DNA from: a virus
IMG/VR virus record: IMGVR_UViG_3300046009_009524
Coordinates: 1-35,652 of that record
Direction: 5' to 3' (one strand)
DNA length: 35,652 nt
This document shows, piece by piece, positions 25,615 through 34,715 of this stretch; position 1 is the stretch's first letter; each line of letters starts with the position of its first letter. The notes below the pieces were generated by a model. The model was not told the origin of the DNA. It saw only the letters and a list, made by a program, of their open reading frames with translations, and searched no databases. The position numbers and the translations under genes are program-made.

Positions 25615-26295
25615 TTAATTCCATTTTATTATTGGTGTTAAAAAAGGTAACTCACAATGTGTTGAATATCCAGGAATAGATGATATTAAATTTGATCCTT
25701 GTTGCCATAAATCTAAAAATTTAGTATGATCATAACCATCATGTGTATTTTCTGGGAGGCAATATTTAACATGTGTATCCCAATGTTTTTGGAATGTTTT
25801 CCATTTTCCAGCATATGTATTACAAGTAGATGGTGTAGTTCTCCAATGAGCAGAGGATGTATATAGAATTTTTGATTGCAAATTTTCATACATTGGTAGA
25901 AAATATTTATCTGGGTGGTCATATAAGGACACATAATCAACATTGAAACTATCAAATGCTTCTTCCATTGTTTTTTCCCACCCATTAACATGCATATAAT
26001 CATCTTCAACAATGTATATAACATCATCGTCATTGAAATTAAATGATTTGATAGTTTCTAAACAGAATAGAAAACTACTAGCATCGCTACCACCACTAAA
26101 CTCAATAACATTATCTTCAGAATCAAATTGAAAATGATGATTTTCTTTAGTACCATCTAGTAAAATATACAAATCAATATTTGCATTTTTGACAGATTTA
26201 TAACATTTTTCATATGAAAACCAATCAGGTCTAACATTCTGTTTGCGGTTTATGGCACCGTTCCAGTGCCTTAAAAAAACTTTTATTTTATTCAT
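25615..26295 (-). CDS. GT-A-like glycosyltransferase, 226 aa
   Basis: The VEDDY motif (EDD at residues 97-99) after a strand (DVIYIVEDD) is the DxD of GT-A enzymes. An acceptor region HWRTTPSTCNTYAG and C-terminal GYSTHCELPF follow. The family is not firmly assigned. ATG at 26295 overlaps the upstream stop by 8 nt (ATGAATAA). Confidence 0.75.
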   Translation of the reverse strand: MNKIKVFLRHWNGAINRKQNVRPDWFSYEKCYKSVKNANIDLYILLDGTKENHHFQFDSEDNVIEFSGGSDASSFLFCLETIKSFNFNDDDVIYIVEDDYMHVNGWEKTMEEAFDSFNVDYVSLYDHPDKYFLPMYENLQSKILYTSSAHWRTTPSTCNTYAGKWKTFQKHWDTHVKYCLPENTHDGYDHTKFLDLWQQGSNLISSIPGYSTHCELPFLTPIIKWN

Positions 26296-26959
26296 GACAT
26301 ATCCATTTACTGTTTATTAGTGTTTTTATGGGAGATAAATCTTTATCTAATGGTTTTCTTGGGTATAAATGTAATGAACAATTTTCCAAACTCAAAGTTT
26401 CTATCACAAAAAACAATGCAGTGGATACAGTATGGATTTCTGTTGCTTGTTCTAATACTCCACACCAGTCTAATAAAGTAAAACCATCAATGTATTCTTG
26501 ATGAATTATTTTTAAATCTGTTTGAAATTCAATATCTATTTTATAATTATATTCTGGTCCTGCAAAATTATTATTAACAAATATAAATTTATCTTCTGGG
26601 TTTATATTAAGATATTGTTTTAATTTTTCTTCATTTTCCTTATTTCTAGTAAAACTTAAAGTTCTCCATAATTCAGGATCTGCTTCTAGTAACATATATT
26701 TAGCTTCCATACAATCTTCAGCTTGTGGAACTAAAGAATGAGCATGTTGTAGAGGTACTTCTATATAGTCATTATATTTTGTAGAATCAAATTCAGAAGA
26801 TTTAATAAATGTTAATTTATCTATATTTAGATAATCTTTTATCCAATAATAATGATCAACAACAGGCCAAATGGCATGTTCAATATCTAAATTAGCAACT
26901 AGTGGAGATAAAAATAAAACATCTCCAACACCAAAAGGTTGATTAATTATTACCTTCAT
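26288..26959 (-). CDS. GT-B-type glycosyltransferase, heptosyltransferase-like
   Basis: QPFGVGDVLFLSPLVANL at the N-terminus matches the start of GT9-like (heptosyltransferase) enzymes, and IHTVSTALFFVIETL with YPRKPL matches the C-terminal donor region. At 223 aa it is shorter than typical GT9 enzymes (300 or more), so it may be a minimal version or only distantly related. Overlaps the next gene. Confidence 0.7.
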   Translation of the reverse strand: MKVIINQPFGVGDVLFLSPLVANLDIEHAIWPVVDHYYWIKDYLNIDKLTFIKSSEFDSTKYNDYIEVPLQHAHSLVPQAEDCMEAKYMLLEADPELWRTLSFTRNKENEEKLKQYLNINPEDKFIFVNNNFAGPEYNYKIDIEFQTDLKIIHQEYIDGFTLLDWCGVLEQATEIHTVSTALFFVIETLSLENCSLHLYPRKPLDKDLSPIKTLINSKWICHE

Positions 26960-27701
26960 AAATTTTATTTAAATGCTGTTTTACTTCTTCATTAAATAAA
27001 TTAAAATCTAATTTGGTTGCTCCATGACCCCCACCATGATGTAATATTTTAACTTTTTTATTATTAAGTATTAATTCATTTTCTATTAATTGAATATCCA
27101 TCCAGCTATCCCAATGTGTATTATCTCCATATAAATTAGATACACCATAATAAACACTAGATTCTATTGGATCTATAATTTTAGTTTTCCAATCACTAGT
27201 CATAAGGTTTAAAACAGTTTGTTCTTGGAAAGGCATTTGATTTCCGAATTCAATATTATTTAACATCCACTGTTCTATAAATGCTTTACTTGTAACACCT
27301 ACTAACCCTGCATTCAGGTATTTTTGAGCATCTAGACCTGGGTTTGTTATAGGACTGTCTTTCCCTGCTCTGTTAAAATCATTATTGTTTCTAATTCCAA
27401 TTATATCATATTGTAAATTACTTTCATCTAACAATTCATCTAATTTTCCAACAATCATTGAATCAGCATCAAAATGAACTACCATATCATATTGCTCAAT
27501 CAACTGAGCTGTAACAAACGGATGAACTGTATTCCAATTAACATTAGGATGTATTTGAAAAAGTTCATTTAGTTGTTTATCTCCAAAACAGTAAAAATCA
27601 ATTTCTGGGTGGAAATATTGGGCTGATTTTACTAATTTATGAGTCCCAATAGAATAATACCAATCATCAGATACATGAGTACAAAATGCTATTCTAATCA
27701 T
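26943..27701 (-). CDS. GT8-like glycosyltransferase, 252 aa
   Basis: Start at ATG 27701 (MIRIAFCTHVSDDWYYSIG), overlapping the upstream stop as ATGA; an upstream TTG is rejected. HFDADSM supplies the DxD at 78-80, the hallmark of GT-A/GT8 enzymes, and LHHGGGHG near the C-terminus supplies the usual His/Gly-rich metal site. Donor unknown. Confidence 0.8.
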   Translation of the reverse strand: MIRIAFCTHVSDDWYYSIGTHKLVKSAQYFHPEIDFYCFGDKQLNELFQIHPNVNWNTVHPFVTAQLIEQYDMVVHFDADSMIVGKLDELLDESNLQYDIIGIRNNNDFNRAGKDSPITNPGLDAQKYLNAGLVGVTSKAFIEQWMLNNIEFGNQMPFQEQTVLNLMTSDWKTKIIDPIESSVYYGVSNLYGDNTHWDSWMDIQLIENELILNNKKVKILHHGGGHGATKLDFNLFNEEVKQHLNKIYEGNN

Positions 27702-28174
27702 CTTTTTAAATTTATATAACAAGGACCATTATAATTAAAACATTCATCTAATACTTGATTAATATTATTCATTTCAGGCCAATATGATTTAATGTTTTTA
27801 AATGAAGTTAACATCACATCTTTATCTTCTTCAGCCCAATGACTAAAACCATCATGTGAATAATCTCTATCTCTACCAGATCCAACTAATTTAATATTAA
27901 GTATTTCTTTATTAATATAGTTCCTAAGTAATTCAAAAGGACGATATAATAGAAATGGAGTAATTGAATATGCTATTGGTTTTTTACCTTCATAAGCAGC
28001 ACCAATACATAATCCAATCATTAATTGTTCTGATGCTCCACAATTAATGAAGTTATTTGGGTATTTTTCTTTAATATTATCAAACAGACCATAACCTAAA
28101 TCAGCAGTAATTAATAAAATAGAAGGATCTTGTTCTATCTTAGATTCTAAATATTTAACAAATGTTTTTCTCAT
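27698..28174 (-). CDS. transketolase-like pyrimidine-binding subunit
   Basis: 158 aa with the transketolase Pyr fold: ITADLGYGLFDNIKEKYPNN, the catalytic Glu49 in GASEQLMIGL, and a C-terminal GPCYINLKR. The C-terminal transketolase domain is missing. It pairs with the N-terminal subunit at 28866-29468, from which it is separated by an FkbM methyltransferase. The pair would bind thiamine diphosphate. Two-carbon transfer to build branched or unusual sugars is the likely role (inference). Confidence 0.85.
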   Translation of the reverse strand: MRKTFVKYLESKIEQDPSILLITADLGYGLFDNIKEKYPNNFINCGASEQLMIGLCIGAAYEGKKPIAYSITPFLLYRPFELLRNYINKEILNIKLVGSGRDRDYSHDGFSHWAEEDKDVMLTSFKNIKSYWPEMNNINQVLDECFNYNGPCYINLKR

Positions 28175-28857
28175 TATTTATAACAATATAATATATCAAC
28201 ACTAACTAATTCAGTATTCCAACCAATATATTTAAAAATATCTTGATAGTATTCTCTATGTTCCCCATATGTTTTACCATTAATTTGATGAAACTCAATA
28301 AAGAACTTTTTAACATATTTATTTAATGTTTCTATGTTTTCTTTAGATAAAAATTTAATTTCAGAACCTTCAATATCAATCTTAATAAAATCAATATGGT
28401 CTAAATCATATAAATCAATAATATCTTTTAATGTATATGTTTCAACTTGAATTTCAATACCTCCTTTTTCATTCATTAATGAATTTTCAGTAGAATCTGA
28501 TAGTACATAGAACGAAGTTGTTTCTCGTTTATCTGAAATGGCTCCTTGAAGTCTATAAATATTTGGGATATCTTTTGTAAAGTATTCTAATATATTAAAA
28601 TGGCTAGGAGTTGGTTCTACTGAAATTATTTTATCAGCATATGGAGAAAAATGCATTGACACTAATCCAATATTTGCTCCTAAGTCTATAATAATTTTAT
28701 CATCAGGTGTTACAAATTGATCATAATAATTACTATTTGTTTGTTTTAAAATAGGTTCTGTGCAACTTTGAATATTATTAAAATGTGATTCAATATGTAA
28801 TGGAGAAATATCAAGATTTTTGATTTTACCATTTATTAATTTTAATTCTTTTATCAT
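28174..28857 (-). CDS. FkbM-type SAM methyltransferase
   Basis: 227 aa. DLGANIGLVSMHFSPYAD at 58-75 is the SAM-binding motif I, with Glu81 in the VEPTPSHFN segment typical of FkbM. The C-terminal LDHIDFIKIDIEGSEIKFLS is the family-defining IDIEG motif. FkbM enzymes O-methylate sugars and polyketides. TAATG overlap with the transketolase Pyr subunit. Confidence 0.9.
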   Translation of the reverse strand: MIKELKLINGKIKNLDISPLHIESHFNNIQSCTEPILKQTNSNYYDQFVTPDDKIIIDLGANIGLVSMHFSPYADKIISVEPTPSHFNILEYFTKDIPNIYRLQGAISDKRETTSFYVLSDSTENSLMNEKGGIEIQVETYTLKDIIDLYDLDHIDFIKIDIEGSEIKFLSKENIETLNKYVKKFFIEFHQINGKTYGEHREYYQDIFKYIGWNTELVSVDILYCYK

Positions 28858-28865
28858 ATATTTTT

Positions 28866-29468
28866 TTATTTTATTACAGTATAATGAGCTGCTAGTGGTG
28901 TTTCAAATTTAATAACTTCATTAACATCAGTATAATGGATATTTATACTTGGTAAAAATACTTTTAATTTATTAGTTAATTTTTCTACATCAACTTGTTT
29001 ATAAGCAGCCCAACCATTAATGTTAGCATGTATTTCTATATTAGATAAGTTTTCATCATCAATAAAGCGTAAAGCTTCCCATATACTACCTTCAGCACAT
29101 TCACCATCAGATATTAAACAATATACTTTTATATTAGGATTAGCTAATGCTATTCCAGTAGCTATTGTTATTCCTAATCCTAAACTACCTGTAGAAACAT
29201 CTATAAAATTCTCTAAATCTCTTTCAGGATGAATTCCATGAGTTTCAAGTAAATACTCAGCATCAACCCCATAAAAATGTTCTAACACAACATATAAAGC
29301 TAACCCAGCATGTCCACTTGATAGTACAAATTTATCTTCAGGTTTTTTCTTATTATATATTTCATAGATTATTGGTAAAGCTGTAAAACAACTACCTAAA
29401 TGAGATAAATTATGTTTAACACTTATCTCTAATATTCTTTTATTTAATTTATCTATATTTTTTTTCAT
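28866..29468 (-). CDS. transketolase-like thiamine-diphosphate subunit
   Basis: 200 aa, N-terminal TPP domain. H23 (SHLGS), H53 (SSGHAG), TGSLGLGITIATGIAL, and the SDGE motif at 120-123 with N149/N151 correspond to the GDG-(N) TPP/Mg site with S for the first G. It is shorter than bacterial TK N-domains. Works with the subunit at 27698-28174. Confidence 0.85.
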   Translation of the reverse strand: MKKNIDKLNKRILEISVKHNLSHLGSCFTALPIIYEIYNKKKPEDKFVLSSGHAGLALYVVLEHFYGVDAEYLLETHGIHPERDLENFIDVSTGSLGLGITIATGIALANPNIKVYCLISDGECAEGSIWEALRFIDDENLSNIEIHANINGWAAYKQVDVEKLTNKLKVFLPSINIHYTDVNEVIKFETPLAAHYTVIK

Positions 29469-30282
29469 AAATTTCTCTTAAGCCAGTTTCTAAAGTATAT
29501 TTAGGATTAAATTTATATTTTGATTTAGCATAACTTATATCAGCTACCCAATTTAAACTATCATACTTATTGAATATATTATTTATTTTTTCAAATTCCA
29601 AATTAGAGTTAAAAATATTTTTTATTATATTAAAAACTTCTAAATTTGAATATTGAATTCCATTTCCAAAGTGAATTACATCTCCCTGTATAGTTTCTTT
29701 TTCAGAGTAAAGTACTGAAAGTATACCATCAATAAAGTCATCTATATAAATAAAGTCATGTACTCCAACACTTATTTTAGATATAATATTATTCTTAAAA
29801 TTTCTAAATAAAGTAGGAATTAATCTTCCTTCGGGTTCATATATACCATATACACTAAATGGTCTCACTGTGGCAATAGGTTTGTTATATTCATTAGCAT
29901 ATCCTTGACACAATAATGTAGATGCTCCTTTAGTAGCTTCATACATTGTTCTAGGTTTTAAAAGTTCTTTTTCAGACATAGGTGTATCTGTTTTTCCATA
30001 TTCTGAAGAAGAGCCAATATTAATAAATGCTTTATAATTTATATCTAATGTGTTTTCTAATAACCAATTAGTCATTAATACATTTGAAGAAAATGTTTTA
30101 GATGAATTCTTAATTTCAGCAGCACAATGTATAATATAATCAGGATTAAATGTTTTAATTTTTTCAGGTATAGTAATATCATACAACCATTCTCTTCCTA
30201 TAGTCATTATTTCTTCTTTATTAAATTTTTCTAATAAAGATTTACCTATAAAACCTGTATGTCCTGTTATTAATAATCTCAT
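29449..30282 (-). CDS. NAD(P)-dependent sugar epimerase/dehydratase
   Basis: 277 aa, extended SDR. GHTGFIG at 7-13 is GxxGxxG; the catalytic Y112-x3-K116 with Ser89-Ser91 follows. Matches GDP-sugar 4,6-dehydratase/epimerase-like or GDP-mannose enzymes, but the substrate is not clear. It overlaps the next gene by 20 nt and its start overlaps the methyltransferase stop as ATGA. Confidence 0.85.
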   Translation of the reverse strand: MRLLITGHTGFIGKSLLEKFNKEEIMTIGREWLYDITIPEKIKTFNPDYIIHCAAEIKNSSKTFSSNVLMTNWLLENTLDINYKAFINIGSSSEYGKTDTPMSEKELLKPRTMYEATKGASTLLCQGYANEYNKPIATVRPFSVYGIYEPEGRLIPTLFRNFKNNIISKISVGVHDFIYIDDFIDGILSVLYSEKETIQGDVIHFGNGIQYSNLEVFNIIKNIFNSNLEFEKINNIFNKYDSLNWVADISYAKSKYKFNPKYTLETGLREIYEKKYR

Positions 30283-30767
30283 TTTTCAGCCATTACCATA
30301 AAAGCATTATTTAAATCTACTTGAGATGTAAATATATTATTATATTTTTTATCTTCTAAATAATCTTTAAGAATTATTGGAGAGAAAATATTTAAATGTT
30401 TTCTGTTATTCCATGGTCTCCAATATTCTTGAGAATAATCAGGAAGATATAAAAATAATACTCCACCTATTTTTAATTTACTTGTCCAATAATCTAAAAC
30501 ATCAACCCAATTATATAAATGTTCTAAACAATGAGATGAAAAAATATAATCTAAATTATCATATGGAAAATTTAAAGCATCATATTCATTAATTGCTGGA
30601 TCTACGGGGAGTGATCCTGGAAAGCTCCATTCTAATCTATTACATCCTATATCTACCCCTTCACCTACACATACATGTTTCGCATAAGGTATAGCGAATT
30701 GAGCTGCGTTTCCTTGTGATTGGAATATTGGATATTTGTTTTTTTTATATTCTATAATATTAATCAT
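30279..30767 (-). CDS. SAM-dependent methyltransferase, 162 aa
   Basis: EGVDIGC (36-42) is SAM motif I and SSHCLEHL (77-84) matches the post-motif of methyltransferase 11-type enzymes. Smaller than most. Likely modifies a glycan or nucleotide sugar; the substrate is unknown. ATG at 30767. Confidence 0.8.
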   Translation of the reverse strand: MINIIEYKKNKYPIFQSQGNAAQFAIPYAKHVCVGEGVDIGCNRLEWSFPGSLPVDPAINEYDALNFPYDNLDYIFSSHCLEHLYNWVDVLDYWTSKLKIGGVLFLYLPDYSQEYWRPWNNRKHLNIFSPIILKDYLEDKKYNNIFTSQVDLNNAFMVMAEK

Positions 30768-30770
30768 ATT

Positions 30771-30995
30771 TTATATTGTGTTGTAAAAATTATTTTGTTT
30801 TTCTTGTCTTTCTATTGTTTTTGGATGGAGTAAACTTAATTCGTCCTCTGCTGGTATAACTCCAAATTTTTTATAACCTTCAATTACCTCATGAACTGCA
30901 TTTCTCCATTTAACATCTGGAGTGTTTTTATAAATTCTAGTTTGGTAATCACTCCAATTAATTATTGGGAGATAATATTTTATTTTTTTCTTCAT
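30771..30995 (-). CDS. C-terminal fragment of a split glycosyltransferase
   Basis: 74 aa beginning MKKKIKYYLPIINWSDYQT, a stretch I associate with the C-terminal region of GT2-type enzymes (acceptor side, RIYKN and HEVIEGY), ending PKTIERQEKQNNFYNTI. It continues from the N-terminal half at 31651-32175, from which it is separated by a GIY-YIG endonuclease gene that overlaps its start by 38 nt. Whether the two halves assemble is unknown. Confidence 0.7.
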   Translation of the reverse strand: MKKKIKYYLPIINWSDYQTRIYKNTPDVKWRNAVHEVIEGYKKFGVIPAEDELSLLHPKTIERQEKQNNFYNTI

Positions 30996-31635
30996 ATAAT
31001 AACTTATTTAATGTATTATTACCTATTTTTAATTTTTTCATAGCTTCTGTTTTACTATTATAAGTGATACCTTTTATAGTTACTCTAATAGCTCCTCCAC
31101 CACCTGTTCTTTTTTTATATTGTTTTCTTTTATATTCTTCTATTTTTAAAGGTATAGGTAAAGTTTTATATCTCCAAATATAACCACCACTTGTAGGTTG
31201 GTTTCCTTTACATACAGCTGATATTCCATTATAATCTGTAAGGTTTAATTTTTCTAAAGCTTCAATTCCACTACCCCATTCTTTTATAAAATTTCCCTTT
31301 AAATCATATTGAAGGATTGGTTTATAATTAACTCTTTTCCAATCATATTTACCTCCTTTAGTTAAATTAACTCCTTCATTTATGGTATTGTAAAAATTAA
31401 TATAATATTCTTCTTTTAAATCTAATTCTTCTAATGTACAATATTCTATTATTCTTCTATCAAATCTATTATCAAAATGATCATACCCAAATAAGGAAAT
31501 AAATCTTTTTAAAATTTTACTTCCTGTTCTATAAGTTTTGTCTCTACCATTGGTTTTACCAACATATATAATTTTATTTTTTATTTTATCAAAAAAACAA
31601 TAAATGTAAGGATTAATAAATTCACCAGATTTCAT
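30958..31635 (-). CDS. GIY-YIG homing endonuclease interrupting a glycosyltransferase
   Basis: 225 aa. Start at ATG 31635 (MKSGEFINPYIYCFFDKIKN); a TTG two codons up is rejected. GIY-YIG catalytic strands are YIY (10-12) and IIYVGKT; a catalytic-type Arg, EY and N follow. Then a NUMOD1 unit (ILQYDLKGNFIKEW...GGYIWRYK) and a second repeat-like DNA-binding HTH (IRVTIKGITYNSKTEAMKKL). It sits exactly between two halves of a glycosyltransferase. Confidence 0.85.
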   Translation of the reverse strand: MKSGEFINPYIYCFFDKIKNKIIYVGKTNGRDKTYRTGSKILKRFISLFGYDHFDNRFDRRIIEYCTLEELDLKEEYYINFYNTINEGVNLTKGGKYDWKRVNYKPILQYDLKGNFIKEWGSGIEALEKLNLTDYNGISAVCKGNQPTSGGYIWRYKTLPIPLKIEEYKRKQYKKRTGGGGAIRVTIKGITYNSKTEAMKKLKIGNNTLNKLLYEEKNKILSPNN

Positions 31636-31650
31636 ATTCAATAATAAATA

Positions 31651-32175
31651 TCAGGAGATTTCATTTTCTTCAATAATTAGATTATATTTTTTTAATAAAT
31701 TATATTCATCTAAATCTTGAGGATTATTTAAATCTAATTCTTTTTCTCCTATTTGAGATTCCAATTTACTAATACTCCAACCCCATTTTTGTATATGTTC
31801 CTGAGTGATACCACTTACGGTATTAATTCGAGGAACATAATACATTTCAATTTCTGGGTTATTTTCTAGTAAATTTGGTAATAAATCAAGTAATTCTGGA
31901 GATGGGATTTCATCTGCATCTATTTGGAATATAAAATCTCCTGAACAATGGTTTGCTAGTTCATTTTTATATGATGCAAAATCTTTATTTAAGGGATAAA
32001 ACCAATGTTTTATTCCTCTACCAATAATTACACTCAATACATCATCAGCATAATTATCTTTATCAATTTGAATTACTATTTCGTAGTCAGGGTGTAAAGC
32101 CCTTTCTTGGAGGTAATCCAATAGGGCTTTTAACTCCTCAACTTCATTACATACAGTTATAGCTAAACTTATCAT
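31651..32175 (-). CDS. N-terminal half of a split GT2 glycosyltransferase
   Basis: Start ATG 32175 in TAATG overlap with the zinc-ribbon gene; 174 aa. MISLAITVCNEVEELKALLD is the GT2 start and QIDADEIPSPEL the DxD region. The protein ends abruptly at YNLIIEENEIS just where the endonuclease gene begins; the continuation (KIKYYLPIINW) is at 30771-30995. The gene is thus interrupted. Confidence 0.85.
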   Translation of the reverse strand: MISLAITVCNEVEELKALLDYLQERALHPDYEIVIQIDKDNYADDVLSVIIGRGIKHWFYPLNKDFASYKNELANHCSGDFIFQIDADEIPSPELLDLLPNLLENNPEIEMYYVPRINTVSGITQEHIQKWGWSISKLESQIGEKELDLNNPQDLDEYNLLKKYNLIIEENEIS

Positions 32176-32633
32176 TATGGTAATACTCCTATATAGCTTA
32201 AACAATCCATAAATTCACGTTCAGGATATTCTTTTAGTGTAGTCATGTCCATTCTTCTTTCATAATATTCACCTTGTTTACCTGGGATTGGGTATTTTTC
32301 TTTTTCTTCTTCCTTAACAGGAACAGCTTTTACAGCTGCCCAATTCCATTGTTCTTTAGAAGAACCATTAGCAAATACCATTCCTTGAGTAGGAACATTT
32401 ATTGTAGTTGGCATCCATATTTTTCCTTCTTCATCAGTGAAAAGTAAATCCTTATAAAGTTCAGGTAAAATTGAAAGTTGTTCTTCATAAAAAGCTTCAC
32501 CTTCTTTCATTAATGAATTAGTTTGAAAACCACACGAAAAACAAAACTGAGTAGAGATATTTTCGTTGACTTCATCTACATAATTGGCATCTCCTCCACA
32601 TCGAGGACATATTGTTAATTTATCAAAATTCAT
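32175..32633 (-). CDS. zinc-ribbon protein, 152 aa
   Basis: Begins with CPRCGG and CFSCGF (residues 9-34), a four-Cys zinc ribbon, then a 110-aa acidic domain with no recognised fold (GKIWMPTTINVPTQGMVF, WNWAAVKAVPV). Position at the head of the GT2 gene suggests it is functionally linked. No family assigned. Confidence 0.7.
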   Translation of the reverse strand: MNFDKLTICPRCGGDANYVDEVNENISTQFCFSCGFQTNSLMKEGEAFYEEQLSILPELYKDLLFTDEEGKIWMPTTINVPTQGMVFANGSSKEQWNWAAVKAVPVKEEEKEKYPIPGKQGEYYERRMDMTTLKEYPEREFMDCLSYIGVLP

Positions 32634-32647
32634 ATTATTAAATGTAA

Positions 32648-33328
32648 TTAATTATTTTTATATTTCCAAATATACCCCCCAGATGTTTTAGCTCTGTTTT
32701 TAAGGCATTCCGTTATTCCTTTAATTTTTAATTCTTTTTTAGCTTCTTGAGATGTAGGCCATTCTTTAATAAAATTTCCTTCCAAATCATACTGAAGGAT
32801 AGGTTTACCTATTTTATATTTTTGTTCTGGGGTCCATGTTTTTCCTTTATTAGGGGATGTTCTTCCTTTAAGTTTAATACTTTGTTTTAATTTAGATTCT
32901 TCAGAATGTTTCATACCAATATGAATTTTAGATACCTTTTCTCCAAATCCTTCAGGTTTGGGTTTTGAATTAGCTTTACCTATTTTTTTATTTCTTTCTT
33001 CATTTTTTATTTTATCAAAAATAATTTTTAATTCTTCAGCTGTTTTATTTTCAAATGGGTTTTTTCCTCGTTTTCTAACATCAGCTAAATTATAAAATTT
33101 TTTATCATTTAAAGCATTAAAATAATCTATCCAGTATGTTTCTCTTTTTTCTAATTCAGTAATAGTAGAACATGTTTCTAAAATTTCTTTTTTAAAATTT
33201 TTTCTACCATATTTCTTAATAGCTTTTATAATTAGGCTACCACTTCCTAAATAGTTTGGATTATTTTTAGTATCCATTCCTATATATTTTTTACCATTAA
33301 TAAGATTTGTTATCAAATATACTACCAT
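32648..33328 (-). CDS. GIY-YIG homing endonuclease with NUMOD3 and NUMOD1
   Basis: Start at ATG 33328 (MVVYLITNLINGKKYIGMDT); an upstream GTG adds eight residues. GIY-YIG strands VYLITN and KKYIGMD, a catalytic E in ELEKRETYWIDY, NUMOD3 units (HSEESKLKQSIKLKGR), and a C-terminal NUMOD1 (ILQYDLEGNFIKEW...GGYIWKYK). Free-standing between the GT4 and zinc-ribbon genes. Confidence 0.85.
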   Translation of the reverse strand: MVVYLITNLINGKKYIGMDTKNNPNYLGSGSLIIKAIKKYGRKNFKKEILETCSTITELEKRETYWIDYFNALNDKKFYNLADVRKRGKNPFENKTAEELKIIFDKIKNEERNKKIGKANSKPKPEGFGEKVSKIHIGMKHSEESKLKQSIKLKGRTSPNKGKTWTPEQKYKIGKPILQYDLEGNFIKEWPTSQEAKKELKIKGITECLKNRAKTSGGYIWKYKNN

Positions 33329-33375
33329 ATTTTTTATTATAAATATGTGCACGGTGCTGTAAAAATATTTTATTT

Positions 33376-34689
33376 TTACCCATTTTGGGATTCAACTCTA
33401 CTTAATTTGGGGAGTTCGATACGTTTAAGAGAGGGAAGCGCTAAAGGAACTTGTTTTGGGAACTCAGGAACATATTTAGTAAGCAATTCATCTGTTTTTT
33501 CTTTCATTTTTTCCCAACTGAATTCATTTTTGGATTTAAATGCTTGACGTTTTGCCTTTTCAGTATAGTTTTTATAATTTTCAAATACATCCTTCAAATA
33601 AAAACCAATTTGTGCTGGATCAGGTGAAAACCATAATGAATCATTAATCAAAAATTGATTTCTTGTACTAGGATGAACAGGTGTTAAAGTACCACCAATC
33701 AAATTTGTAAACTCAATATTTAAAAAATCTACATGACCTGACCAATTAGTGGTAATTAATGGTTTTTTACTCAATGTAAATTCAAGTAATGGACGACCAA
33801 AACCCTCACCTTTAGTTAAACTAACCATTGCCTTAACTTTAGGGTTATTGTAAAGTTCATTCATTTCCTCATCTGTAAATTCACCATGAAGTAAATAAAT
33901 GTTAGGAAGGTTTTTAGAATTTACTGTTTGTTTTATTTTTTTAATTTTATGAAGGATAGCTTCTCTATCCATGTATGAAGAACCTACTTGACTGGTTTTT
34001 AAAATCAATGCTGGTTTATTTTGTTTATTTTTAAATGTTTCGAGGAATGCTTTAACTAACAAACCTACATTTTTTCTATCTTCTCCCAAATCACCATCCA
34101 TCCAGTGACCTACAAATAAGTAACAAAATTGTTCTTTGATAGAGTTTAAATCAATTGATTTAGTTTTATGTGATTCAATTACTTTATAAACATCTGTATC
34201 ACAACCTTCAAATAAAACCTCAATTGGTTTTTCAAGTTTAATTATTCCTTCAGTAGCATTGGTTTGAGAATTTCTCTTTTCAAATGTTGACTCTTGAAAT
34301 ACTTTTTTAGAATGTTCTGATGATACTATAGTTAAATTCATTCTATTAACACCCTCAATCCATTCTGGTGGGCATACTGTACTTTCGATTCCAGCAGTGA
34401 AACCTATATTATATTTCCCTACAGGTTGAAATTCATTTGGTACTGTAATTTGAGCCCAAATTTCTGGTTGTTTAGGTAATTGATTGCTAGGTAACATTAA
34501 ATTATTTAAAAATGACCATTCAGGATTATCATCACAAAACCCAAAAGGTGTATTTCCCCAACGTTGGGATAATAATTTAACATCATATTTGTTGGTAGAG
34601 ATGATGGCTTTAATTAAATCACGACTACGTGCACCATATCCGCTAAACGTATCATATGGTGATGATATTACAAAAAGTGGTTTATTCAT
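33376..34689 (-). CDS. family 4-like glycosyltransferase (GT-B), 437 aa
   Basis: Start at ATG 34689 (MNKPLFVISSPYDTFSGYGA); an upstream TTG is rejected. FSGYGARSRDLIKAI is the GT4-type N-terminal loop, GHWMDGDLGEDRKNVGLLVKAF the donor-domain start, and KGEGFGRPLLEF the E-x7-E motif that binds the nucleotide sugar. Complete length. Product unknown. Confidence 0.9.
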   Translation of the reverse strand: MNKPLFVISSPYDTFSGYGARSRDLIKAIISTNKYDVKLLSQRWGNTPFGFCDDNPEWSFLNNLMLPSNQLPKQPEIWAQITVPNEFQPVGKYNIGFTAGIESTVCPPEWIEGVNRMNLTIVSSEHSKKVFQESTFEKRNSQTNATEGIIKLEKPIEVLFEGCDTDVYKVIESHKTKSIDLNSIKEQFCYLFVGHWMDGDLGEDRKNVGLLVKAFLETFKNKQNKPALILKTSQVGSSYMDREAILHKIKKIKQTVNSKNLPNIYLLHGEFTDEEMNELYNNPKVKAMVSLTKGEGFGRPLLEFTLSKKPLITTNWSGHVDFLNIEFTNLIGGTLTPVHPSTRNQFLINDSLWFSPDPAQIGFYLKDVFENYKNYTEKAKRQAFKSKNEFSWEKMKEKTDELLTKYVPEFPKQVPLALPSLKRIELPKLSRVESQNG

Positions 34690-34715
34690 ATATTTTATTT
34701 TTTCTATCAATGTAA

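Noticed and set aside
25713-26033. 106-aa minus-strand ORF inside a glycosyltransferase
   Set aside because: Met- and Ile-rich sequence in an alternative frame of a conserved gene; a typical shadow.
30958-31660. Group I or II intron holding the endonuclease
   Set aside because: The endonuclease ORF fills the gap between the two glycosyltransferase halves, leaving no space for an intron core. Split translation is simpler.
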